From Streptomyces sp. HUAS YS2 (GTDB lineage Bacteria; Actinomycetota; Actinomycetes; Streptomycetales; Streptomycetaceae): DNA of 64,000 bases. Made by a program: the position numbers and the translations under genes. The stretch covers positions 1,860,001 to 1,924,000 of the forward strand of contig NZ_CP137573.1 in NCBI RefSeq assembly GCF_033343995.1. The letters run 5' to 3'. The notes under the pieces are model-generated. The model saw nothing but the letters and a program-made list of their open reading frames with translations. It made no database searches and was not told the DNA's origin. This document shows positions 51,313 to 60,300 of the stretch, piece by piece. Within the stretch, counting starts at the first letter, position 1. The number at the start of each line of letters is the position of its first letter.

Positions 51313-53820
51313 TCAGTGGCGGGGGTCGAGGCGTACGCCCGCGCGTTCACGGTCGAGGCGGAGTTCGGCGCGGAGGAGGCGGCTGAGGGGGCCGATGAGA
51401 CGCCGGACGAGTTCGTCGGTGGACTCCTTGGGGGCGGCGGGGGGCGGGGCGGTACCTGGTGGCGCCGCTGCGGGCGGCGCTTGGGCCGGGGGCGCGGGGG
51501 CCGGGACGGGCGCGGGGGCGGGCTCGGCGGCCGGGGCGGGCTCGGGGGCGGGCTCGCGCTGAATGGTTGGCCAGGTCCGGACGGCGGGTTGCGGCGGGGG
51601 CTCGGTGGCCGGGTGCTCGATGGCGGGGTGCTCGGGGGCCCGCTGGAGCGCCGGGGCGAGCGGCCGAGACTGCGGTGGCTGCGGGGCCGATGACGACGGA
51701 ACCGCGTCAAGAAGACGCTGGACCGCCTCAGGGCGCCGGAGCTCGCCGGGCGGCGGGCCGGGTCGCAAGGGGGCGTCGTACGGCTGCAGTACGGCGGCAA
51801 AGCCCGGCGGCACGGAGGGTGCCGGAGGGTCGGTGGTCACGGTGCGCTGCAGCGGGGTGGGCGCGGGAGACGGCGGCGTGGCTGACGGCGGCGCGGGTGC
51901 GGTGGCCGGTGACGGGGTGGGCGGGGGCACCCAGGACACCGGCACGACCACGGGCTCGGTGGGGTCCGGGGCGCTCGGGGAGCCGGGCCGCTCGGCGGGT
52001 TCGGGGGCCTCGGGGGTCGGCGCGGAACGCAGCTCAAGGCCACGCTCTCCGACGAGGCCGGCGACGGGTTCGGGGCCCGGCTCTGGGACCAGGACGGTCG
52101 CGCGCTGAACGGGGAGGGCGCGTACGACGGCCTGTGGGCGGGGATCTTCGGCCGGCGGTGCGGCGGAAGGGTCGGGGACCACCACCGCTGTCGGGGGCGT
52201 GACGCGGTCCTCCTGGGGTGGTGCGGGCGGGGGTACGGGTACGGGTACGGGCATCTCGGAGAGCGGCTCCCCGATGCGCCCGGCCCGCGAAGGGGTTGGG
52301 GCGGTGACGGGACTTCCCGGCGTCTCGCGCTGCACCGGCACCGCCGGGATGGGAGCGCCGAGGCCCGGCCTGCGCGTGGCGCGCTGCACCGGCTGGGGTG
52401 CGGGCTGGGGTACGGGTGCGGATACGGGCGGCAGCGGTGCCGGGAGGTGCGCCGGGGGCTCTATGGCCGACCGCCCCTCGGTCTCCGTACCGGACTGCGC
52501 CCCGGACTTCGCCCCGGGATCCATCGGGACGTCGTCCCCGCTGACCGGTTCCAGGGGCCGCTCTCCCAGCAAGGACCGGACTCCGTCCGCCTCGGGCTCG
52601 GGAGACGGTTCCAGCGCGCGCTGTGCGGTCACCGGAGTTTCCGGCTCGGGTGACGGCGCAGAGGCAGGGGCAGGCGCGGTCTCCGGGCTCGGCTCCGCCA
52701 CCCGCTGCACCGGCATGAGGGGCTGGGCATGCGGCTGCGGCGCCTCCGGCGCAGGCAGCGCGAAGGGCGAGAACTCGCCTGCCTCGACCGCCGGTTGGAC
52801 CGGCGTGATCGGCCGCTCCCCCACCAGCCGTACGTCCCCCTGCGGCTGCGGCTCAGGAGCCGGCTCACCGGCCCTCTGTACGGGAGCGGCCTCAGGCGCC
52901 GAGCCGGCCTCCTGTGGGAGCGACACCCCCACGATCGGCTGCTCCGTCACGAGGGGCCGCACCTGGGGCTCGGGAGCGGACTCGGGCGCCTGCCCGACCT
53001 CTCGCCGCAGAACCACCGGCGTCTCGCGCGCCGTGACCGGCTCCGGCTCCCTCTGGACGTGGACGACATCAGGTGACGGTGATGCGACCGGCGGCACCGG
53101 CTCCGGGGCAGGAGCGGGAAGCGGATCAGGATTCGGAACAGGAACCGGAGCAGGTGGCAGGGGGGCGGCCGGCAGCCTGCGCACCGGCATCTCCACCGAC
53201 CGGGCCACGGTCAGCACCGGCAGGGGCGGCTGCGGCCGAACCGATGGCACCTCGGAAGCATCGGGCTCCGGAGCCACGGGCACGGGCACGGCCTCGATCG
53301 GCGCCGAAGCCTCCGTCCTTTGCACCGGATCGGGATCCGGACCCTTTCCTGGAACCTGCACCGGAACCGGAACCGGCTCGCCCCCGGACGCGACCGAAGC
53401 CTCCGCCCGCCGTACCGGCACCGCCGGTGCCCCCGGCGCCTGCGGCTGCGCCTCGCGCGCCACCGATCCCGACCCCGGCGCCTCCCACCGCTGGACCACT
53501 CCACCGGCGGGAGGTACGTCCGCGACTCCGTGCACCACGCCCGACGGGGCCTCCGCCGTCACCGCGTGCCCCAACGCCCGTGACAGCGAAGGGTTCTGCC
53601 AGGCGGCCAACCCCGCCCCGAAGCCTTCGGGATCCGTGACCAGCGCGGGCATTCCGAACGTGCGCCGCTGCACCGGCAGTTCACGCCACCCCGGCTCCAC
53701 GTCCGGCGCCGGTGCCGACGTCGGCCCCGAGGCCGCGGCGGCCGCCGCCGACGCCGGCGCTCCGTCCGCGCCCGGACCGCCCTGTGTGAACCGGCTCCTG
53801 AGCCACCCCCGGACCCCCAC
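51313..53820 (-). CDS. eCIS-linked Pro-rich protein with repeated QR motifs
   Basis: 835 residues, mostly disordered Pro/Ala/Glu/Val-rich sequence. About fourteen hydrophobic-Gln-Arg triplets (such as PVQRA, HVQRE, TIQRE) recur along it at irregular spacing. The N-terminal about 80 residues look ordered (GWRELPVQRRTFGMPALVTD, then LAAWQNPSLSRALGHAV) and the C-terminal 45 form a charged helix (LVRRLIGPLSRLLRAELRLD). I do not recognise a family. Its place between DUF6760 and tube genes suggests a scaffold, ruler or cargo tether. The same triplet appears in the DUF4157 protein and the effector. Confidence 0.75.
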   Translation of the reverse strand: MGVRGWLRSRFTQGGPGADGAPASAAAAAASGPTSAPAPDVEPGWRELPVQRRTFGMPALVTDPEGFGAGLAAWQNPSLSRALGHAVTAEAPSGVVHGVADVPPAGGVVQRWEAPGSGSVAREAQPQAPGAPAVPVRRAEASVASGGEPVPVPVQVPGKGPDPDPVQRTEASAPIEAVPVPVAPEPDASEVPSVRPQPPLPVLTVARSVEMPVRRLPAAPLPPAPVPVPNPDPLPAPAPEPVPPVASPSPDVVHVQREPEPVTARETPVVLRREVGQAPESAPEPQVRPLVTEQPIVGVSLPQEAGSAPEAAPVQRAGEPAPEPQPQGDVRLVGERPITPVQPAVEAGEFSPFALPAPEAPQPHAQPLMPVQRVAEPSPETAPAPASAPSPEPETPVTAQRALEPSPEPEADGVRSLLGERPLEPVSGDDVPMDPGAKSGAQSGTETEGRSAIEPPAHLPAPLPPVSAPVPQPAPQPVQRATRRPGLGAPIPAVPVQRETPGSPVTAPTPSRAGRIGEPLSEMPVPVPVPPPAPPQEDRVTPPTAVVVPDPSAAPPAEDPRPQAVVRALPVQRATVLVPEPGPEPVAGLVGERGLELRSAPTPEAPEPAERPGSPSAPDPTEPVVVPVSWVPPPTPSPATAPAPPSATPPSPAPTPLQRTVTTDPPAPSVPPGFAAVLQPYDAPLRPGPPPGELRRPEAVQRLLDAVPSSSAPQPPQSRPLAPALQRAPEHPAIEHPATEPPPQPAVRTWPTIQREPAPEPAPAAEPAPAPVPAPAPPAQAPPAAAPPGTAPPPAAPKESTDELVRRLIGPLSRLLRAELRLDRERAGVRLDPRH

Positions 53821-53823
53821 CGC

Positions 53824-53979
53824 TCACCGCCCTCCGGCCAGCCGGTTCAGGCGGGCGATCTGATCGACGTACCGACGCCGCTCCGGGTGTTCCAGGTCGA
53901 GGATCGAGTCCATTCCCCAGTGGAAGTGATAGGCGATGTACGCGACTTCGTCGTACAGGTCGTCGGTCGCGTACGTCAC
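53824..53979 (-). CDS. DUF6760 small eCIS protein
   Basis: 51 residues: DDLYDEVAYIAYHFHWGMDS, then ILDLEHPERRRYVDQIARLN. This small helical protein is characteristic of contractile-injection and phage-tail loci (gpGT/T4 chaperone-like position). GTG 53979 has GGGGGAATC upstream and overlaps the stop of the assembly gene by four bases. Confidence 0.85.
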   Translation of the reverse strand: MTYATDDLYDEVAYIAYHFHWGMDSILDLEHPERRRYVDQIARLNRLAGGR

Positions 53980-54443
53980 GATTCCCCCAGGCGCCCACCT
54001 GCCAGGTCGACCGCGAAGCCGGTGGCGCACGAGGGACAGGTCACCTGGGCCCGCGTGTGCCCCTCCGCGTTGATCCGCCGGTAGAAGTCCTGGAGGAAGG
54101 CCAGGTCCGAGGCGAACAGATCCTCGATGACGCCCGCGTGGATGTCCGTCACCGAGCCGATCCGCTCCACCACGCGGCCAAGGAGCACGACCGAGAGGTA
54201 CGCCGGGTTCTCCCGCACCCGGTCGTCCCGCAGCGGCACGAGCTCGTCTCGCGCGGTCGCGAGGCGCATGACGCCCGTCCGATGCACCTGCCCCGCGCCG
54301 TCCACGTACCCGCGCGGCAACTCGAAGGTGAACTCGGTCCGCATCCGCTCCACAGCCGGCGGAGCGGACGCGGGGACGGACGCGGGGACGGACGCGGGCG
54401 GTTCGACGGCCGGAGCCGCCTCGGGCGCGATCTGACGACGCAT
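53976..54443 (-). CDS. eCIS phage-tail-assembly-like protein
   Basis: 155 residues. The core FTFELPRGYVDGAGQVHRTG, LRDDRVRENPAYLSVVLLGR and IEDLFASDLAFLQDFYRRIN matches conserved tail-assembly proteins of contractile loci. A CxxC pair near the end (VTCPSCATGF) may bind zinc. The N-terminal 35 residues are a Pro/Ala/Ser tail with short repeats (SVPAS). ATG 54443 is chosen because GTGAGG lies 5 nt upstream; ATG 54461, overlapping the tube gene, is the alternative. Confidence 0.82.
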   Translation of the reverse strand: MRRQIAPEAAPAVEPPASVPASVPASAPPAVERMRTEFTFELPRGYVDGAGQVHRTGVMRLATARDELVPLRDDRVRENPAYLSVVLLGRVVERIGSVTDIHAGVIEDLFASDLAFLQDFYRRINAEGHTRAQVTCPSCATGFAVDLAGGRLGES

Positions 54444-54450
54444 CAGGGCC

Positions 54451-54894
54451 TCACGCCACATCCATCTGCTCGTACGTGATGACGAGCTTCTCCGTCAGCA
54501 CGCTGGTGTCACCGGCCTTCAGGGAGCTGATCTCCAGGCTCTTCGGCCAGGCGTTGACCAGCGTGTACCGCTTGATGGCCACGCCCTCGTAGTCGAAGAC
54601 GATGATCGCGCCGCCCTTGCGCGCGGTGGCCATCTTCCCGAACCGTGCGTCCTTGATCCATTTCTCGAAGCTGTTGTCGGCGGTCAGACCGCGGGTCAGC
54701 GTGACCTCGCCGGCCTTCGCGCGCCCCGGCAGCTTCTTGATGACGTACTTGCCGTCCGCCGTGTTCTGCTTCAGCTCGATGACGTCCTGCTCCATCTTCA
54801 GGCCCGTCACCTCGTTGATCTGCTTGATGACGACCCCGTCGATCTCCAGCCCGAAGGAATGACCGACCGAGGTGTCCATGTCCGGAAGTGCCAT
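54451..54894 (-). CDS. eCIS main inner-tube protein (gp19-like)
   Basis: 147 residues. Start MALPDMDTSVGHSFGLEIDG, core VIELKQNTADGKYVIKKLPG and GEVTLTRGLTADNSFEKWIK, end LVITYEQMDVA. This is the Hcp/gp19-like ring protein that stacks as the expelled tube. It is located immediately downstream of the sheath gene, as in other injection systems. Confidence 0.95.
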   Translation of the reverse strand: MALPDMDTSVGHSFGLEIDGVVIKQINEVTGLKMEQDVIELKQNTADGKYVIKKLPGRAKAGEVTLTRGLTADNSFEKWIKDARFGKMATARKGGAIIVFDYEGVAIKRYTLVNAWPKSLEISSLKAGDTSVLTEKLVITYEQMDVA

Positions 54895-54915
54895 GACGTC
54901 CGCCCCCTATCCGCT

Positions 54916-56493
54916 CTACTCGTTGACGAGGCTCGTGCCGCCCGAGAACTGGGCCAGCCGGAAGATCACGAACTCGGCGGGCTTCACGGGCGCGATCCCG
55001 ATCTCACAGACCACCTGCCCCGCGTCGATGCCCTCCGCCGGGTTCGTCTCGCGATCGCATTTCACGTAGAAGGCCTCGTCGGGCGTCAGCCCGAAGAGCG
55101 CGCCCTTGCGCCACTCGTTGACCAGGAAGGCCGAGATCGTCCGCCGGATACGGGCCCACAGCGCGTCGTCGTTCGGTTCGAAGACCACCCACTGCGTGCC
55201 GATGAGGATCGACTCCTCGATGTAGTTGAACAGCCGCCGCACGTTGAGGTAACGCCAGGCCGGGTCGGACGACAGGGTCCGCGCGCCCCACACCCGGATC
55301 CCGCGTCCCGGGAAGCTGCGGATGCAGTTCACACCGATCGGGTTGAGCAGATCCTGCTCGCCCTTCGTCAGATGGACCGCCAGGTCCACCGCCCCCCGCA
55401 CGACCTCGTTCGCGGGTGCCTTGTGCACCCCGCGGCTCTCGTCGTTCCTGGCCCACACGCCCGCCAGCGCCCCGCTGGGCGGGACGAACTTCATCTGGTT
55501 CGGGGCACTGGGGTCGGCCACCTTCACCCAGGGGTAGTACATGGCCGCGTACTTGGAGTCGTATCCGGCGCCCGTCATCCGCCACTCCTTGACCCGCTGC
55601 GGGGAGAGGTCCGGCAGCGGGTCGATGATCGCGACGCGGTTCCCCATCAGCTCGCAGTGGGCGATCATCGCCAACTGGACGGCCTTGACGCCCTCGGCGT
55701 CCAGCGCGCCCTGCTGGTAGGCGCTCATCAGGTCCGGCACGGCCAGCATGGTGATCTCGTCGACCGTCTCGAGACCGCCGAAGCCGGTGCGTTCGTCGGC
55801 GCTGCCGACATAGTCCGACGGCGCGAGGGACACCGGGACGGCTGGTACGGCGGCGGGCGGCGGGGCCGGGGCGAGGCCCACGGTCTGGTTCTCGGGCCGG
55901 GCCTGGGCCTGCGAGGGCCCGCCGTCCTCCACGATGATCAGCCGCGACTTGTCCCGTACCACCGTCACCACGTAGTTGCGCTGGCTGCGCTTGGCGGAGA
56001 CCTGCCAGGCCTCCTCGACCCGGTCCCCGCGCTTCACGTTCAGCGTGAAGGCGTCCTCGCCTGGTGAGTCACCGGAGGCGTCCGCGATCTCGACGGTGAT
56101 CCCGTCGCCGGTCCCTTCCAGCGCGGCGACCTGGAAGCCGCCGAGCGGACTCCGGGGCCCGGCGGGGAGCGCCCCGGCCTTCCCCCGCTTCGCGGCCGCG
56201 GGCCGCGACTCCTGGGCGGGAGCCGATCCGTCCCCGCCGACCCGTACGACGTAGCAGGTCCCGCCGCCGTTGAGGAAGTAGGCGTAGACGGCGTGGGCCA
56301 GGTACGAGCCCTCCACGAAGTCCCCGAAGGTGGAGGTGAACTGGCTCCAGTTCGCCACCAGGGTGGGGGTGTCGCAAGGCCCTTCCGCGGCCAGCCCCAC
56401 GAAGGCGGCCACGGCGGTCCCGACGCCCTCGATCGGGCGCGAGCCGGCCTCGACCTCTTCGACGTAGACGCCTGGTGACAGGTACGACGGCAT
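54916..56493 (-). CDS. eCIS contractile sheath protein
   Basis: 525 residues. N-terminal PSYLSPGVYVEEVEAGSRPI and C-terminal GTQWVVFEPNDDALWARIRR, then FYVKCDRETNPAEGIDAGQV and EFVIFRLAQF are the sheath handshake regions. A Pro/Ala-rich linker in the middle (LAPAPPPAAVPAVPVSLAPS) separates an inserted domain. It contracts to drive the tube. ATG 56493 has GGGGAGGG upstream. The preceding 134-bp gap contains a hairpin element also found before the DUF4157 gene. Confidence 0.96.
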   Translation of the reverse strand: MPSYLSPGVYVEEVEAGSRPIEGVGTAVAAFVGLAAEGPCDTPTLVANWSQFTSTFGDFVEGSYLAHAVYAYFLNGGGTCYVVRVGGDGSAPAQESRPAAAKRGKAGALPAGPRSPLGGFQVAALEGTGDGITVEIADASGDSPGEDAFTLNVKRGDRVEEAWQVSAKRSQRNYVVTVVRDKSRLIIVEDGGPSQAQARPENQTVGLAPAPPPAAVPAVPVSLAPSDYVGSADERTGFGGLETVDEITMLAVPDLMSAYQQGALDAEGVKAVQLAMIAHCELMGNRVAIIDPLPDLSPQRVKEWRMTGAGYDSKYAAMYYPWVKVADPSAPNQMKFVPPSGALAGVWARNDESRGVHKAPANEVVRGAVDLAVHLTKGEQDLLNPIGVNCIRSFPGRGIRVWGARTLSSDPAWRYLNVRRLFNYIEESILIGTQWVVFEPNDDALWARIRRTISAFLVNEWRKGALFGLTPDEAFYVKCDRETNPAEGIDAGQVVCEIGIAPVKPAEFVIFRLAQFSGGTSLVNE

Positions 56494-56590
56494 CCTGGCC
56501 CTCCCCTGGGACGTAGCGGTCGCGCCCAGCCTGCGCCGCACGCCCCACCAAGGTCATGACCTCCCGGACGGCCCCGGGGGAATCCCAATC

Positions 56591-56604
56591 TGCCCCTTCG
56601 GGCA
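56591..56604. promoter_or_regulatory. hairpin element upstream of the sheath gene
   Basis: TGCCCCTTCGGGCA is a 5-bp stem with a CTTC loop, 98 bp before the sheath start. The same 14 bp with related flanks occurs at 61642-61655, 96 bp before the DUF4157 start. It may be a terminator for the upstream TA genes or a shared leader element. Confidence 0.6.
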
Positions 56605-56627
56605 CCCGCCCTGCTGCCACCCCGTCG

Positions 56628-57068
56628 CTAGACGAGGTCGTCGGGCAGGATCCGGAAGTGCGTGTACCGGTCTCCCAGCGGACTCACCGCCCGGAAATCG
56701 CGGAGGTCACGGGTCAGCAGGAGGTCCGTGTCGTACTCCGCGGCCAAGGCGACGTTCACCGCGTCCACCAGGTCCAGGTCGAGTGAGGCGTACCGCCGGC
56801 GTACCGCCAGCGCGGCGTCGAGGACCTCGGCGGTGGGGGGCGCGAGGACAAGCCGAGTCTCCCGGACTCTTGCCGCCAGGACCCGCAGGATCGCATCGGC
56901 GGCTGCCCGCCCGAGCCGGCTGCCCGCGACCTGGTGGACCTCCGTCAGGGCCAGCGGTGTGGCGACCAGTACGCCACACCTCGCCGCGGCCTTCCTGGAC
57001 TCGTGATGCGCCGGGTCCGCCGAGTTGAAGAGTGCGAGGAGCCCGGACGTGTCCGCGACAGCGATCAC
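56628..57068 (-). CDS. PIN-domain ribonuclease toxin (VapC-like)
   Basis: 146 residues. PIN acidic residues are seen in VADTSGLLALFN, the Glu of LTEVHQVAGS, DLDLVDAVNVALA and LLTRDLRDF. Such proteins cleave RNA when released from antitoxin. GTG 57068 overlaps the stop of the ribbon-helix-helix gene by four bases, giving the standard antitoxin-toxin order. The pair sits inside the eCIS run between effector and sheath. Confidence 0.93.
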   Translation of the reverse strand: MIAVADTSGLLALFNSADPAHHESRKAAARCGVLVATPLALTEVHQVAGSRLGRAAADAILRVLAARVRETRLVLAPPTAEVLDAALAVRRRYASLDLDLVDAVNVALAAEYDTDLLLTRDLRDFRAVSPLGDRYTHFRILPDDLV

Positions 57069-57334
57069 GCCGCGTGCCCCTCCGGTCCCTGCTCGGGCGC
57101 TTCGGGCCTTTCCGAGACAGAGGCACGGATGTCGTCCCTGGTGATCGGCCCGCCGAAGTCGAAGGTCTCTTCGTCGGAGACGAACGGCTCGTCCCAGACA
57201 CGGTGAGCCATGGCCATGCGGTGAATGGCCTCGCGAATCATCTCGGCCTCCGACCGGCCCAACCGAGCTGCGGCTTCCTTGAGCAGGTCAAGGTCGTTCT
57301 CGTCGGCGTAGACATTGGTGCGCTTCAGAGCCAT
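57065..57334 (-). CDS. ribbon-helix-helix antitoxin
   Basis: 89 residues. The N-terminal RHH DNA-binding part is LKRTNVYADENDLDLLKEAA then RLGRSEAEMIREAIHRMAMA. The acidic tail (VSDEETFDFGGPITRDD) would wrap the PIN toxin. ATG 57334 is preferred to a frame beginning at 57361 because the latter would include the operator dyad. It probably represses its own promoter. Confidence 0.92.
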   Translation of the reverse strand: MALKRTNVYADENDLDLLKEAAARLGRSEAEMIREAIHRMAMAHRVWDEPFVSDEETFDFGGPITRDDIRASVSERPEAPEQGPEGHAA

Positions 57335-57337
57335 AGG

Positions 57338-57364
57338 GAGATGGTACAGGTTGTGTACCATCTC
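57338..57364. promoter_or_regulatory. perfect inverted repeat upstream of the antitoxin
   Basis: GAGATGGTACA and TGTACCATCTC are perfect 11-bp arms with a 5-bp spacer, 4 bp upstream of the antitoxin ATG. On the minus strand TACCAT (57341-57346) fits a -10 box about 7 nt before the ATG, so the transcript may be leaderless and the antitoxin would occlude it. It lies in the 40-bp gap after the effector gene. Confidence 0.8.
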
Positions 57365-57374
57365 GGCAGGCGCG

Positions 57375-60300
57375 TCACCGCCGGCGGCGCCTCTCCTCCA
57401 GCAGTTCGTCCTCGTTGAGCACCGTGCCGGCGTCGTCCCGGATCTCCACGCCCCGTCGGGCGGCCAGCTCCCGGTCCTCCTGCGACAGCGGCTGGTCCTG
57501 GATGGGGACCCTGATCACGGCCTGGCCGCTCAGCCGCGTCCCCGCGATGCCGGCCGCCCTCGTCGTGGGAGTGTCGGCGATCCGCCGGCCTTCGCCGTAC
57601 TTCTCGTCGAGTTCGTTGATGTCGTCCGTCAGCCGGTCCGGCCGGGCTCCCGCGTACTGCCTGCTCTTCGAGGACTGCCGCTCCTGCCCCGGCGTGTAGC
57701 CGTCGAGCCGATTGTGGCCACGCCGCCCGCCCGTGACGTGCACCTCCTGGTGCGTGGTGCCCGCCCGGCCCGGCGCGTCGAAGTCGTTGCCGCGCTCGAA
57801 GTCCTCCTCGGACGCCTCGGCCGCCGCCCGGCGCGTCGCCTGGTCCCCCTGGCCACGCCTCGCCTGCTCCCGCCCACGGGCGGCGATCCGCTCGGCGGAG
57901 TCGAATTCCGGCGCCAGCCCGGGCTCCCGGCCAGCGTCCCGACCTTCTCCGAACGCACCCTCGGGGGCCTCCGAGGAGTGGCCGACCACAGACGGGTCCT
58001 CTTCGTGGTCCATCTCCCCTCGCACGATCGCGGCGATCTCTTCCTCGCGGGTGGGGTTGACGGCCCCGGCGACGGCCCAGCGGTTGCCCCGCTGCACCGG
58101 CTCCAGGCTCGTCAGCCCGTACCGTACGCGGATCGCCGCGAACGCGGGCGCCAGCACGAGGCGTCCGACCGGGCGTCCGGCGTAGCGGTTGCCGAACGCC
58201 ATCGCGGCCTCGACCCCCTTGTCCAGGCGGGCCTTCTTGCCTTCGGGCGAGTCGTCGCCGCCCTGGACCCTGGACTTCAGCTTGCCCATCATCTTCTTGC
58301 CCGCGTCCGCGATCTTGCCGACCACCCAGTCGACGGCCTTCATCACCGGCGCCTGGACCTTCTCCAGGATCTCCTTGATCTTGGCCGAGATGCCGCCCAG
58401 GCCCAGCAGGCTCGCCAGGAAGTCCAGGACCACCGGGACCGCCTTCGCCAGCGCGCCCTCGATCATGGCCGGTACGCCGCCACCGCCGCCGCTCGCGATG
58501 CCCTCGATCGAGTCGAGCACCGAGTCCACGAAGCTCTTGATCTGGGCCGCTCGGTTGACGAAGAACATCACCACGTCGTAGATCGCCTTGCAGGCCCGCA
58601 CGAAGGCCGACGCCGGGTTCAGCAGCGAGACGATCCAGGTGATGCCCGCCGTGACGATCTTCTCGATCACGAAGTCCTTGATCGCGCCGATGACCGTGTC
58701 CTTGAGGTCGGACAGTTTCTCGACGATCCACTTCCAGAGACCGCCGATGCCCTCCGTCATCAGGACCTGGACCATCTCGAAGCCGGTCTCCAGCGCGCCC
58801 ATCGCGCGCTCGCCGATCCGGGCCACGATGCGGGTCCGGATGTTCTGCCACGTCAGGCCGAGGATCGAGAGGACCAGCTTGAGGATGCCCTTGGCGTCGA
58901 AGGTCTCCGGGATCTCGATGCCGCCCGCCGACAACTGACCGAACAGCCACTGCTTGAGGCCGTTCTTGAGGTGCTCGCCGATCCTGGCGGCGAAGCCCGT
59001 CACGCCCGCCTTGACGGCGTTGACCAGGTTGCCGAGGAAGCCGATCGGGTTCGTGATGATCTTGTCGATGGCACCGGCCGCCCGGGCCAGCACCCCCAGC
59101 AGCATGTCCTTCAGCTTCAGGACCGTCTCGATCGTGCCCGCGACCGCGTCCTTCGCCTTGCTCAGGAGGCCCTTGTTCTCCTCCTGGAGCTTCTTGATCT
59201 CCTCGTCGAGCTCGCCCCGCGCCGCGACGTACTTGTCCGCCAGGTCCTGCACCAGCGACTGCGACTTCTCCGAGACCGAGGACTCCAGCTGCTGGAACTC
59301 GCCCCCGATGTCGTTCGCCGCCTGCTGGGCGAACTTCCGCAGGCTCGCGGGCTGTTCGGCGACCTTGTCGGCGATCTTCTGCTTGCCCCGCGCGATGGCG
59401 TTCGACGCGTCGGCCAGCCGCTTGCCGATCAGGTCGGCGATGTTCGAGATGACCGTGCGCATCTCGCGCTCGTAGACCAGCCGGGCCTCGGCGAAGATCT
59501 GGTTGGCGCGCGGCGGCGGGTCGAGGACGGCGTCCGCCAGCCAGCGGGCCGCGCCCGTGACGCCGGAGTAGCGCTCGTCCTTCCAGGCCTTCATCTTGGT
59601 CCGGTGGTCGGCGTCGAACGCGGCCTTGGCCGCCTTCTGCCCGGTGTCGAACGCCGTCTCGACCTCGGTGTCGAGGGCGCCCAGGATGCCCTCGACCTCC
59701 TTCTTCGTCGCGTCGAAGACGCCCTTGATCTCCGCCGAGACGCGGGCCCGCTCCTGCTCCTCCTTGGACTGCGCGGCCCCCTGGCCGGCCGCCACCTGCT
59801 GCGCGGCACCCGCCTTCGCCGCCGTCATGGCCTGGACGCCGGCCGGGCCCGCGGCGGCCGCGCCGCCCTGTTCGGCGGCGACCCGGGCGGCTTCGCCCGC
59901 GCGGAACTGTGCGGGAGCCGTGGCCGCGTGGGCGTCGGAGTCCTTCTTCGCGTCCAGCGCCTCCTTGAACTGCGGTTCGTTGGAGGTCGCGAGCTGCTCC
60001 GGGGTGACCTTGGCCTCCGCCATCATGGCGTCGGTCTCCTTGGGCCCCGTGCTCAGGTCGGTCTGCTCCGGCGGGGCCTTCGCCGCCGACGCCGCCTTCG
60101 GGTCCGGGGGCGCGAGCGTCGGCGGTGCGGGCTGCCCCGGCAGCGGAGTGACGGGCTTCTCGACGGCCCTGGACTCGTCGGGGGCCTTGGCGGTCTTCTC
60201 CGTGATGTCCTTGGCCGAGCCCTCCTTGCCGGTCTTGACCTGGCCCGACACCTGGGACCTGATCTCGTCGGTCTTCCCGGACTCGGTGAACTTGTCCGCC

